A DNA stretch of 64,000 nt from Candidatus Desulfarcum epimagneticum (lineage in GTDB: Bacteria; Desulfobacterota; Desulfobacteria; Desulfobacterales; CR-1). A program made the translations under genes and the position numbers. Below the pieces are notes generated by a model that was not told where the DNA came from, searched no databases, and saw only the letters and a program-made list of their open reading frames with translations. The stretch lies in NCBI GenBank assembly GCA_900659855.1, contig CAACVI010000012.1, positions 186,001-250,000 on the forward strand, written 5' to 3'. The stretch's first letter is position 1, and each line of letters begins with the position of its first letter. Positions 56,912 through 64,000 of this stretch are shown here, one piece after another.

Positions 56912-58069
56912 TTATTTTGTCTCCTTTTCTTCAGATGATATCGCTGGATGAAAAGAGGGAAAATTAATCGCATAGCGGGCGCTTTTCAGTTTCCCGGTTT
57001 TTATGAAAATTCCTTTGTCAAGCAAATCTCTTAAATCCCTTGTCGCCGTCGCCGACGAAGTTTTAACAATCGACATATAATTCCCGGCGCTGAAACCTCC
57101 GGTGAAACCCTTGGGGCCTTCTCTGAAAATCCGCGACACCGCCTTTTTTTGTCTTGAATTCAGAAGCGTTTCATACGCGTTATAAAATTTCGCTTTGGCG
57201 ATTACGAAATCAACGAGCCTTATGGCCTGCTTTTGCGCCTCAATGATCATTTTGCCGAAATAAGAAAGCCAGGGCGTGATCCGATTGTTTTTGTTTTGCG
57301 CCTCTAAAATTTGATAATAATTTTTTTTGTGATCACTGATTGTTGAGGATAAAGCGGTCAGTGTCGGTCTTCCCAGGCTCTGCGACAGGGCCTTTTCACT
57401 TAAGGCCCTGCCGATACGGCCATTTCCATCTTCAAAAGGGTGAATGGAGACAAAATATAAATGCGCGATTCCGGCCCGGGTTAATGGCGGCGGCGACCCT
57501 TCTCCTCCCGGGGCTGTTCGATTGAACCAACTTAGAAACACATCCATTTCTCCCGGGATTTGAGAGGCGGGCGGAGCAATGAAATGAATTTTGGGTTTGT
57601 CAATCCGTCCGGACACCACCCGCATATCATCTTCGCCTGCGCGGTATTTTCCCCTTTCCAAATCCGTTCTTCCGTTCAATAACTTGTCATTCCAGGAAAA
57701 AAGGGTTTCATGGGTTAAAGGCGCGTTAAAATCCGTGTGCAAATCTTTCATCATCATCGCGATACCGGCTTCTTCCGGTCTTATATTCCCATGCAGATAT
57801 TTTTCCCCCACACCAAACTCTTTACAGATAGATGATTGAAGGCTGTCCCTGTCTAAAAACTCACCTTCTATTTCAGACGTTTTCAATGCTTCGTCGCAGA
57901 CAATTTCAATTCTGAATTCATCCATATCTTTTTTGGAAAGATGGCGCATAACGCCGATAGAAATGCCGGATTCTTTGATATATTCATCTTCCAGTGGATC
58001 TAATTTTTTCTTGTCATAAGAAAAATGGGGCCAATCGTCCTGCTGCCAATTCCAGGTTTTTAATGTCAT
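56912..58069 (-). CDS. Fic family protein (predicted AMP transferase), class II
   Basis: A 385-residue protein with an N-terminal DUF4172-like part. It carries an inhibitory helix motif TSEIEG near residue 45, which matches (S/T)xxxE(G/N). The Fic motif HPFEDGNGRIGRA includes the catalytic His and the phosphate-binding loop. A C-terminal winged helix follows (SSATATRDLRDLLDKG). Fic enzymes transfer AMP or other groups to protein hydroxyls. A long palindrome lies just upstream, and the winged helix may bind it. AAGG precedes the ATG. The AT-rich composition suggests transfer. Confidence 0.92.
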   Translation of the reverse strand: MTLKTWNWQQDDWPHFSYDKKKLDPLEDEYIKESGISIGVMRHLSKKDMDEFRIEIVCDEALKTSEIEGEFLDRDSLQSSICKEFGVGEKYLHGNIRPEEAGIAMMMKDLHTDFNAPLTHETLFSWNDKLLNGRTDLERGKYRAGEDDMRVVSGRIDKPKIHFIAPPASQIPGEMDVFLSWFNRTAPGGEGSPPPLTRAGIAHLYFVSIHPFEDGNGRIGRALSEKALSQSLGRPTLTALSSTISDHKKNYYQILEAQNKNNRITPWLSYFGKMIIEAQKQAIRLVDFVIAKAKFYNAYETLLNSRQKKAVSRIFREGPKGFTGGFSAGNYMSIVKTSSATATRDLRDLLDKGIFIKTGKLKSARYAINFPSFHPAISSEEKETK

Positions 58070-58084
58070 GATCGATAAACCTTG

Positions 58085-58125
58085 ATCTTATAGATCAAAA
58101 TATAGATATATTTGATCTATAAGAT
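58085..58125 (-). promoter_or_regulatory. Long perfect palindrome, probable operator of fic
   Basis: ATCTTATAGATCAAA (58085-58099) and TTTGATCTATAAGAT (58111-58125) are perfect 15+15 inverted arms with an 11-base spacer. It lies 16-56 bases upstream of the fic start and overlaps its probable promoter region. A dimeric regulator, possibly Fic itself through its winged helix, would fit. Confidence 0.7.
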
Positions 58126-58601
58126 AGTATTTTTTGCATCAGCCTTTTATTTCAGGTATCGCCTCGCTTATCTGAAAACGATCACGCCTTGCAGCTTAAA
58201 TTTTAGCCTGTGGTTTTTTTACGGCGCCGTCTGATCTGTCGAGTCGTTTAGAATGGGCTTTCAACTCAAATTCTGATTCAATTGTTGCGACTATTTGACT
58301 CAAAGTCAAGGGAAAAAGCGGGGGTGGCAGTCGGCGGCGGGGTTTTCGGCCATACGATGAAAAAGCATGTCAGTAACGGCCTGAAAATGTCCGAAAAATA
58401 ATGGTTTCAAAATTTCAGCTTAGACCGTTTTTTTATCCGCTTTCCATGAAAATTCGCGTGAAAGCGCACATCAAACAGCGTCTTTTTAAAATGTCGTCTT
58501 TTCTCTGAAAAGGCGCCAAGCTTGAAATCTCAATCTGTTTCATTGTTAGAGAATTTATGCTGGCGAGTTGGGCGAGGGCAAAGGCTATGCGGGTGGTGCG
58601 G
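58126..58601. other. Gene-free stretch with relic sequences
   Basis: About 475 bases lie between the fic operator and the next gene. Bases 58170-58225 show a faint match to the interspersed repeat (CACGCCTTG, then ATTTT and TTTTTTTACGGC). On the minus strand 58450-58600 could encode about 50 residues (TRIAFALAQLASINSL) without a start or ribosome binding site, perhaps a decayed gene end. I see no intact gene. Confidence 0.4.
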
Positions 58602-59162
58602 TCATTGCTTGTGCTGGATGCAATACTGTAAAAAAACCATTACTAAATTTAACGTCAATCTCGCTTCTTCTTCAGTTCCATATTCTTTTTTTGGGTGACC
58701 ATCTCCATATATTCCTCTTTTGTTTCCGAATATAGAGCCTATGTTTTTCGTAAATTTATTATCAGGAATAAAATCGTCTTTTCTGGCTTTGTTTATAAGA
58801 ATTTGAAATGCCCCGCCCTTGCGTGCTTCCCCATACATTAATATCTGTAAAAATGCCTCGGCAGAAGCAATGACATGTGTGATCGCTGTACTATACCCTT
58901 GTGGCGTGTTTTCTTGATATTTTTTAAAAGCATCTCCCAATTCCCGATTAACTTCTTCCCATTTTTTATCACCCAAAAATTCCAGAACAGGTCTATAAAT
59001 TTCTTCTGTTATCTTTTTTCCCTGCCGTGGGATAAATTGATTTTTAACTATAACAATATTTAAAGAAAATCGCTCAAAAAAATGATTGACATCGTTAATC
59101 GTTTTTTCAAAAAGTTTGACCTGAATTTTTTCTGATAAAAATTTTAAATAGAAAGACAGCAA
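58602..59162 (-). CDS. Possible HEPN/Abi-type C-terminal domain protein
   Basis: This 186-residue frame ends in NKRGIYGDGHPKKEYGTEEEARLTLNLVMVFLQYC, which resembles the conserved R-x-x-x-GDGH region of HEPN-like abortive infection C-terminal domains. Upstream helices include AITHVIASAEAFLQIL. The frame starts with a TTG at 59162 without a ribosome binding site. The same frame continues upstream across one TAA stop into 59166-59372. It may be a defence RNase. Confidence in the family is modest. Confidence 0.55.
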   Translation of the reverse strand: MLSFYLKFLSEKIQVKLFEKTINDVNHFFERFSLNIVIVKNQFIPRQGKKITEEIYRPVLEFLGDKKWEEVNRELGDAFKKYQENTPQGYSTAITHVIASAEAFLQILMYGEARKGGAFQILINKARKDDFIPDNKFTKNIGSIFGNKRGIYGDGHPKKEYGTEEEARLTLNLVMVFLQYCIQHKQ

Positions 59163-59165
59163 TTT

Positions 59166-59372
59166 TTAAGCATTATTAAGCATTTCAAACTGTTTGACTC
59201 CAGCCAAATTGGAGAAGAAGCCATTTTTTTCAATATACAGCATGCCGGATTTCACAATTTCAACCGTTTCGGGAAAATCTTCCCTTTTCAAGTCAACAGA
59301 TTGTCTGGACCACGGCTTGGACTCCGGATTTTCCGCTTTTAGCAGTCCCTTTTCCATTTTCAAGCTGGGCAA
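59166..59372 (-). pseudogene. Upstream half of the HEPN-like frame, separated by one stop codon
   Basis: The 68 codons include KREDFPETVEIVKSGMLYI and KNGFFSNLAGVKQFEML, then stop at TAA 59166-59168. The HEPN-like frame begins one codon later in the same phase. It overlaps the end of the YefM-like gene. It may be the true N-terminus of the HEPN-like protein broken by a nonsense mutation, or an unrelated short frame. Confidence 0.4.
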
Positions 59373-59574
59373 TGGATTCTATCAAACGTCTTGCGTTTTT
59401 CGGGGAGCGCAAGAGATAGGCTGTTTCCTCAAGGGCTTGAAAGTCCTCACGAGACATGATGATCACAGAATTCGATGATTTTCGTTTGACAATCATGGGG
59501 ACTCGGTCCCTGCAAATTTTTTCCATTGTTTTGGCAAGATTTTGCCTTGCGGCTGTATAGGCGCTCGTTTCCAT
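59293..59574 (-). CDS. YefM/Phd-type antitoxin
   Basis: A 93-residue protein with the YefM pattern TSAYTAARQNLAKTMEKIC, then MIVKRKSSNSVIIMSREDF and LEETAYLLRSPKNARRLIESI. GGAGG lies 6 bases before the ATG. The C-terminal 25 residues (QLENGKGTAKSGKSG) differ from the usual YefM tail. No YoeB toxin frame follows; a possible HEPN protein does. Confidence 0.8.
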   Translation of the reverse strand: METSAYTAARQNLAKTMEKICRDRVPMIVKRKSSNSVIIMSREDFQALEETAYLLRSPKNARRLIESIAQLENGKGTAKSGKSGVQAVVQTIC

Positions 59575-59679
59575 ATTGAAACCTCCTGACAATTTATTGC
59601 GCGCAAAAAGGTGGGTTGTCAGACGAATTTTTAGAAGAATTTGGGTCGAGCCGCCGGCACATAAAGCCCAACACACTCT

Positions 59680-60021
59680 TCAATCAACAATCTGCTCAAC
59701 TGAGATGTCCATGGCGGCGGCGATTTTCTTTAAAGTGGCGACCCGCGGCTTGGCGTCGATTTTTTCGAGCCTGGCCAATGCGGGTTGGGTCATCCCCGCC
59801 CGTTTCGATAGCTCCTCCTGAGTCATGCCAAGATGTTCCCGCCAGGCGCGAATCATTGAAACCCCTTTAATGACATTGGCCTTGACGACTTCATGCGGAA
59901 TCCATACATCTGTTTCACGCGGGTTTTGGGCGGCAAGCTTTTGGTATTCCTCCCAAGGGATTACGGCAAACGCCGGCTTGCCCTCCCGCATGATAATTTG
60001 TGGTTCAATATGCGCGTCCAT
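59680..60021 (-). CDS. XRE-family antitoxin-like regulator
   Basis: The 113 residues form an N-terminal Phd-like segment (PQIIMREGKPAFAVIPWEEY) joined to a C-terminal XRE helix-turn-helix (MTQEELSKRAGMTQPALARLE). Such proteins are HigA-like antitoxins. GGAGG lies before the ATG. No toxin is visible on either side: the upstream 140 bases hold no clear gene. Confidence 0.8.
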   Translation of the reverse strand: MDAHIEPQIIMREGKPAFAVIPWEEYQKLAAQNPRETDVWIPHEVVKANVIKGVSMIRAWREHLGMTQEELSKRAGMTQPALARLEKIDAKPRVATLKKIAAAMDISVEQIVD

Positions 60022-60163
60022 CTCTTTTTTTTACCTCCTGGATCAGGTAAATTTTCAGCAGTTCTACCGCAAATTTGGAGCGACTTGTTGAGCGCGCCGG
60101 TATCACATGGAGCTTGCAGGGGAGCCTCAGCGAGTCCGGCCAAAAGGCTGTTTATACGAGCCG

Positions 60164-60427
60164 CTATCCATAATGTGTCCAGAGCCTGATGACTTTGACT
60201 GTTCTTTCTTTGTCATAGACCTGGTAAACCAACCTGTGCTGGATATTGATTCTTCTCGAATACGCGCCGGCTAAATCGCCCACGAGTTTTTCATATGGAG
60301 GTGGGTTCTGATAAGGGTCTTCTTTTAATATTTCAAGAAGTTTCTGAGCTTTTGGTTTTAAACCGGACGCAATGAGCTTTTTGGCGTCCTTTTGAGCCTG
60401 TCTGGCGTAAACGATTTTCCAGCTCAC
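60164..60427 (-). CDS. yoeB: Txe/YoeB family mRNA endonuclease toxin
   Basis: An 87-residue protein with the YoeB pattern WKIVYARQAQKDAKKLI, KPKAQKLLEILKEDPYQNPPP, then SRRINIQHRLVYQV and the ending RLWTHYG. YoeB cleaves ribosome-bound mRNA. It overlaps the yefM stop by 4 bases. Confidence 0.93.
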   Translation of the reverse strand: MSWKIVYARQAQKDAKKLIASGLKPKAQKLLEILKEDPYQNPPPYEKLVGDLAGAYSRRINIQHRLVYQVYDKERTVKVIRLWTHYG

Positions 60428-60666
60428 CAGTCCAGATCCTTTGAACAGTTTGAAATATCTTCGTCCAGGCCCTCTTTAATGGATTTTCTCATTCCCGGAA
60501 TTGAGAGCAGATAAAGGGTTTCAGAGATAACGTTCCAATCTTCTTCCGAAACCAAGACCGCGTTTCCTCTTTTTCCTGTGATCACAATGGGCTGATGCGT
60601 TTGAGCCGTTTCATCAATCAGCCTGTACAGCTTTGATCTGGCTTCTGTGGCGTTTAATATATTCAT
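60424..60666 (-). CDS. yefM: YefM-type antitoxin
   Basis: An 80-residue protein with MNILNATEARSKLYRLIDE, then PIVITGKRGNAVLVSEEDW and ISETLYLLSIPGMRKSI. GGAGG precedes the ATG. It forms a complete pair with the YoeB gene directly after it and should repress its own operon. Confidence 0.93.
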   Translation of the reverse strand: MNILNATEARSKLYRLIDETAQTHQPIVITGKRGNAVLVSEEDWNVISETLYLLSIPGMRKSIKEGLDEDISNCSKDLDW

Positions 60667-60733
60667 AATGGCTCCTCCTGAACAAAACGTACGCGCTTGC
60701 GTTCGAAAAGTCAAGCCAAAAACAGGCAAGCGT

Positions 60734-61159
60734 TCACCGGGTCACCATCAGAACAACCCCCGCGACGACCATGAGCGCGCCCAGGAGATAAAGCGCGGAA
60801 AAGCTTTCTTTCAAAAACATGATCCCGGCCGCGCCGGCCATAATCACCCCGGCCAGGCGGATGAGCGGCGCGGCCACAGACACCTTGGCGCCCTTGGCGA
60901 AGGCGATGTAGGTGAAAGCGGTGACGCCGCTGAACGCCAGCCCCACCACCAGGGCGTATAAAAATCCTTTGGCGGTGACAAAAAACGCCTCTTTTTTCAA
61001 AAAATCGGCCCCGGTCCACGCCAGGGAGACCAGAAAAGTCGTGGCGCCGTAAACCAGAACCGCCAGGCTGGGGCTGATCCGGTTTGAGGCCAGCTTCATG
61101 CAGAAATCGGCCAGGGCCAGGGAAATGGCGGAAAGAAACGCGAAAAATAACCAGTTCAT
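60734..61159 (-). CDS. Small DMT/EamA-type membrane transporter
   Basis: A 141-residue protein with four to five hydrophobic helices and the EamA opening WLFFAFLSAISLALADFCMKLAS. It ends in a helix LLGALMVVAGVVLMV. This is one half of a normal EamA protein, so it should dimerise. The start at 61159 overlaps the stop of the molybdopterin protein gene (ATGA). Substrate unknown. Confidence 0.8.
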   Translation of the reverse strand: MNWLFFAFLSAISLALADFCMKLASNRISPSLAVLVYGATTFLVSLAWTGADFLKKEAFFVTAKGFLYALVVGLAFSGVTAFTYIAFAKGAKVSVAAPLIRLAGVIMAGAAGIMFLKESFSALYLLGALMVVAGVVLMVTR

Positions 61160-63378
61160 GACGGTTTTAAAATCCTTTCTGATGTGGCCGGGAGGCGAAA
61201 AACCCTTTTTCCGGCGGCGTTTGAAACGGCGTTGCAGATGGCGGGGGCCGTGGGAACGATGGACGCCTCCCCCACCCCCTTGGCCCCGAACGGCCCGGTG
61301 GGCTCCGGGGACTCGACAATGACGGGAAGGATCCCGGGCGCGTCGGCGCAGGTGGGGACGTGAAGGTCTTTCATGGAGCGGGTTTGGCCCGGGACAAACT
61401 CTTCCATGAGCGCGAACCCCATTCCCATGAGCGCCCCTCCGCAGATCTGGCCGATGACCTTTTTGGGGAGGATGGCTTTTCCCACGTCGTGGGCCGCGAC
61501 GATTCGCTCCACGGTAATTTTGCCGGTAAGGGTGTCCACGGCGACCACGGCCATCTGGCAGGCGTAGGCGTAGGCCGCGTAGGGAGACCCCTGGCCGGTT
61601 TCGGGGCAAAGGGAGGTGGCGCCGGGCTCGAAATATCCGGAAAATCGGGTGGGCATGCCTTGCTCCCGGGCCTTTTCCGCCGCTTCGGAGAAAAATATTT
61701 TTTTCCGGGGGTCGGCGGGGTCGCAGATGAAACCGGAACAAAGAGCCAGGCGTTTTTCCGGCGCGCTCAACAAAACGGCGGCCCGGCTTTTAAGGGCGAC
61801 CGCCAGTTTTTCCGCCGCTTTTTTCACGGCGTTTCCCGAAATATAGGTCTGCCGGCTGGCGGATGTGGCCCCGGCGTCGGGCGTGGTTTGGGTGTCGGCC
61901 ACCTCCATTTGGATGGAATCCGGCTGGATTCCCAAAACCCGGGCCGCCACGCGGGCCAGCGCCCCGGTGGAGCCCTGGCCGATATCCGCGCATCCGGTTG
62001 ACAAGGCCACGCGCCCGTTGGCGTCGATTCGGATTTCGGCGCGGGAGGGATTTTTCACCCCTGTGTTTCCGATTCCGTACAGCATGGCGCCCAGGCCCAC
62101 CCCTTTTTGAATCGCCCCCGCGTTTTTTTCCCGGGACAGCTTTTTTTGCGCGGCCCGGTAATGGGGCTCGATGGCGTCCAGGCATTCATGGATGCCCACG
62201 CTGTTTTTAAGGACCTGGCCTGTGGCGGTTCCGGAGCCCGGCTTCAGGGCGTTCAAGCGTCGAATGTCAAGGGGATCCATGGAAAGTTTTTCGGCGATAA
62301 TGTCCATCTGGGACTCATGGGCGAATGCGGCCTGGGGGACCCCGAACCCCCGCATGGCCCCTGAGAACGGACGGTTGGTATACACGCAAAGGGCCTTTGC
62401 GTCCACATTTTCGATCTCGTAGGGCCCGGCGGCGTGAATGGCGGCCCTGAGCGCCGTAGCCATGCCGTAGGAGCAGTAGGCCCCGGTGTCGCAGATGATT
62501 TTGGCCCTCATTGCCAGGATTTTCCCCCTTTCATCGGCCCCGGTCTCCATGTGAATGACAAAGGGGTGGCGTTTGCTGGTGGCGTCAAAGACCTCTTTCC
62601 GGTCATACACCAGGCGGACGGGTCTTTTCAAATGCCACAGGGCCAGGGCGATGTGTCCCTGGACCGTGAGATCCAGTCTGGAGCCGAAGCCTCCCCCGGT
62701 CTCGGCCTGGATGACGCGAATTTTTTCCTCGCCGATCCCCAGGATCGCGGCGACCTCCATCCGGTCGTAGTGGGGGTTCTGGGTGGAGACGAGAAGAGTC
62801 ATGACGCCGTCTTCGTCCATATAGCCGACCCCGGCGTCGGGCTCCAGACATCCGTGCGCCACAGCCGGGGTCCGATAGGTTCTTTTGACCACGGTTTTGC
62901 ATTTTAAAAGGGCCTTTTGCGCGTCTCCCCTGGCGATGTGATGGCTGGAGAGCAGATTGCCCCCTTCGTGAATGCGGGGCGCGTCCTTTTTTAAGGCCTT
63001 TTCAGGATCAAAGACCACCGGAAGCGGCTCGTATGCGATCTCAATGGCCTGGACCGCTTTTCGGGCCGCGGCCTCGTCTTCGGCCGCCACCAGCGCCACC
63101 GGCTCCCCGACCTGGCGAACCTTGCCGGCGGCCAGAAGGGGCTGGTCTTTTTTAAGGATTCCGAATGAGTTCCGCCCCGGGACCGAATCGGCGGTGAAAA
63201 CGCCCGCCACGCCGCTGATTTGAAGGGCGCGCGAGACATCAATGCCCGTGATTTTCGCGTGGGGCTTCGAGCTTCGGGCGATTTTGAGAACAAGGGGGCT
63301 ATCCAGACCGATGTCGGCGGCGAACCGGGCGCGCCCGGCGGCCTTGTCCCGCTCTTTTTGAATGAAAGCCCCGGTCAT
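61156..63378 (-). CDS. Xanthine dehydrogenase family molybdopterin-binding subunit
   Basis: A 740-residue molybdenum hydroxylase large subunit. It begins with the aldehyde oxidase a/b hammerhead domain (KAAGRARFAADI). It has AETGGGFGSRLDLTVQG, TNRPFSGAMRGFGVPQAAFA with the catalytic region, and the C-terminal KGVGEASIVPTAPAICNAV that includes the conserved Glu. It lacks the FeS and FAD domains, and no such subunit genes are adjacent. It could act on aldehydes or purines. It is translationally coupled to the ORF before it. Confidence 0.9.
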   Translation of the reverse strand: MTGAFIQKERDKAAGRARFAADIGLDSPLVLKIARSSKPHAKITGIDVSRALQISGVAGVFTADSVPGRNSFGILKKDQPLLAAGKVRQVGEPVALVAAEDEAAARKAVQAIEIAYEPLPVVFDPEKALKKDAPRIHEGGNLLSSHHIARGDAQKALLKCKTVVKRTYRTPAVAHGCLEPDAGVGYMDEDGVMTLLVSTQNPHYDRMEVAAILGIGEEKIRVIQAETGGGFGSRLDLTVQGHIALALWHLKRPVRLVYDRKEVFDATSKRHPFVIHMETGADERGKILAMRAKIICDTGAYCSYGMATALRAAIHAAGPYEIENVDAKALCVYTNRPFSGAMRGFGVPQAAFAHESQMDIIAEKLSMDPLDIRRLNALKPGSGTATGQVLKNSVGIHECLDAIEPHYRAAQKKLSREKNAGAIQKGVGLGAMLYGIGNTGVKNPSRAEIRIDANGRVALSTGCADIGQGSTGALARVAARVLGIQPDSIQMEVADTQTTPDAGATSASRQTYISGNAVKKAAEKLAVALKSRAAVLLSAPEKRLALCSGFICDPADPRKKIFFSEAAEKAREQGMPTRFSGYFEPGATSLCPETGQGSPYAAYAYACQMAVVAVDTLTGKITVERIVAAHDVGKAILPKKVIGQICGGALMGMGFALMEEFVPGQTRSMKDLHVPTCADAPGILPVIVESPEPTGPFGAKGVGEASIVPTAPAICNAVSNAAGKRVFRLPATSERILKPS

Positions 63379-63509
63379 GGGAGCGCGCGCCCGGACGGTA
63401 TGATTTGAACGGCGGCCTCTTTCATGCGTTTCAGGGTTTTTTCCATATTTCCCGGCGGGAAATCCACCCCCTTTTTTTGCATGTCGATGACAATCAACGC
63501 TTCTTTCAT
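63375..63509 (-). CDS. 44-residue small ORF coupled to the molybdenum hydroxylase gene
   Basis: AAGGAG precedes the ATG at 63509. The product starts MKEALIVIDMQKKGVDFPPG, which resembles the first strand of cysteine hydrolases (isochorismatase family), and stops after 44 residues. The stop overlaps the hydroxylase ATG (ATGA). It may be a truncated hydrolase retained as a leader that couples translation, or a real small protein. Confidence 0.6.
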   Translation of the reverse strand: MKEALIVIDMQKKGVDFPPGNMEKTLKRMKEAAVQIIPSGRALP

Positions 63510-63645
63510 GGCCCGCTCCTTGTGGCGTGAAAGGCCCGGCGCGCGGGCCGTTAAAATATAACCGTTTAAAATTATTATATTTATAAAATATCCAAAAACC
63601 CGGCGCCTGTCAACGTCAAAATCGGGAAAAGGAAAAAAATAGACC

Positions 63646-63674
63646 TTGCATCCCCTTTTTTTTTGCACTATTAT
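63646..63674 (+). promoter_or_regulatory. Sigma70-like promoter of the flavodoxin-like gene
   Basis: TTGCAT (63646-63651), a 17-base spacer and TATTAT (63669-63674) lie 30 bases before the ATG at 63704. The T-rich spacer also fits a strong promoter. Confidence 0.5.
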
Positions 63675-63703
63675 TTGTCTTTTTTAAAAGCAAGGGGGGG
63701 CAG

Positions 63704-64000
63704 ATGCGAATCACCGTTTATTACTCCAGCGCGCACAAAAAAAGGGGCAACACCCATGTGATCATCGAGGCGTTCGCCCAGGGCGCCGAGGACGCCGGGG
63801 CCCATGTGGAGACTGTGTTCCTGGCCGGCCGGGACATTGAAAACTGCCGGGCGTGCGTGTCCTGCTGGACCCGAACCCCTGGGAAATGCGCCGTGAAGGA
63901 CGACATGGCGCCGCTGCTTGAGGACTTTGTCCGCTCGGACATCGCGGTTCTGGCCACCCCGGTTTACGTCCACCATGTCAACGGGGTCATGAAAACCTTT
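63704..64000 (+). CDS. Flavodoxin-like NADPH-dependent FMN reductase family protein, 5' part
   Basis: The 99 visible residues start MRITVYYSSAHKKRGNTHVI, a flavodoxin-type phosphate-binding loop, then have CRACVSCWTRTPGKCAVKDDM, a cysteine cluster of iron-sulfur flavoproteins, and VLATPVYVHHVNGVMKTF. Members use FMN and often an Fe-S cluster for electron transfer in anaerobes. The gene continues beyond the window. Confidence 0.85.
   Translation, partial: MRITVYYSSAHKKRGNTHVIIEAFAQGAEDAGAHVETVFLAGRDIENCRACVSCWTRTPGKCAVKDDMAPLLEDFVRSDIAVLATPVYVHHVNGVMKTF

Noticed and set aside
60734-61741. 335-codon version of the small transporter gene
   Set aside because: The extra N-terminal 194 codons are Arg/Pro/His-rich shadow sequence over the hydroxylase gene. 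The membrane domain starts at 61159 with an ATGA overlap.

Overview
The window looks like a chromosomal segment of an anaerobic Desulfobacterota (deltaproteobacterial, probably Desulfobacterales) bacterium. This is inferred from gene content: a long single-chain pyruvate:ferredoxin oxidoreductase, an oxygen-sensitive class I fumarase, rubrerythrin, a sigma54 regulator beside NifX-like and DUF5320 proteins, a molybdenum hydroxylase, and an HPr/EI pair with no sugar permease nearby. DNA is GC-rich with many A-runs. The AT-richer stretches, about 29.5-36.4 kb and 57-60.7 kb, carry conflict, toxin-antitoxin and Fic genes and look acquired.

Layout. 0-5 kb: SMC N-terminus, a thioesterase, prmA, htpG, and a decayed fragment of a TrmJ gene. 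5.3-9.7 kb: a PAS/sigma54 activator, a clear -24/-12 promoter with an upstream palindrome, NifX-like and DUF5320 proteins, a Gly/Arg/Gln repeat protein, two small proteins between inverted copies of a palindromic repeat, and a truncated ion transporter. 9.8-12.3 kb (minus): trm112-like, DUF4416, rubrerythrin, ndk, trmJ. 12.4-16 kb: envelope glycosyltransferases and a lipid A acyltransferase. 16.1-16.35 kb: two tRNA-Ser genes. 17.1-21.6 kb (minus): rho, rpmE, prfA, prmC, FAH hydrolase. 22.3-28.5 kb: CCA/polyA polymerase, hemW, then an ECF nickel/cobalt importer nikK-M-L-Q-O behind a structured leader that contains an anti-Shine-Dalgarno and a terminator. 28.5-36.4 kb: a solitary C5 DNA methyltransferase divergent from a three-gene operon (HD phosphohydrolase, unknown protein, and a 1082-residue ParA + NACHT + FGE protein), then a DUF433/DUF5615 toxin-antitoxin pair and an orphan antitoxin. 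36.4-43 kb (minus): nifJ, a YkgJ protein, tex. 43.2-44.8 kb: fumarase. 45-56.8 kb (plus): ptsH, ptsI, smpB, a biotinyl-domain protein, a secreted TPR-CHAT protein, plsC, rnj, ftsK, a methyltransferase. 57-60.7 kb: Fic with a long palindromic operator, a possible HEPN protein, and several antitoxins and toxins. 60.7-64 kb: a DMT transporter, a molybdopterin dehydrogenase, a small coupled ORF and a flavodoxin-like reductase.

The strongest novelty candidates are: (1) the HD/unknown/ParA-NACHT-FGE operon, whose last about 35 codons look like the variable region of a diversity-generating retroelement target; (2) the nik leader, where 13 nt complementary to the ribosome binding site compete with an upstream hairpin and a terminator lies just before the start codon; (3) a palindromic interspersed repeat of about 125-155 bp with five copies and fragments here, two of which bracket small genes and abut a broken transporter; (4) the sigma54-controlled NifX-like/DUF5320/RGG cluster. 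No CRISPR array, complete insertion sequence, reverse transcriptase or rRNA was seen.
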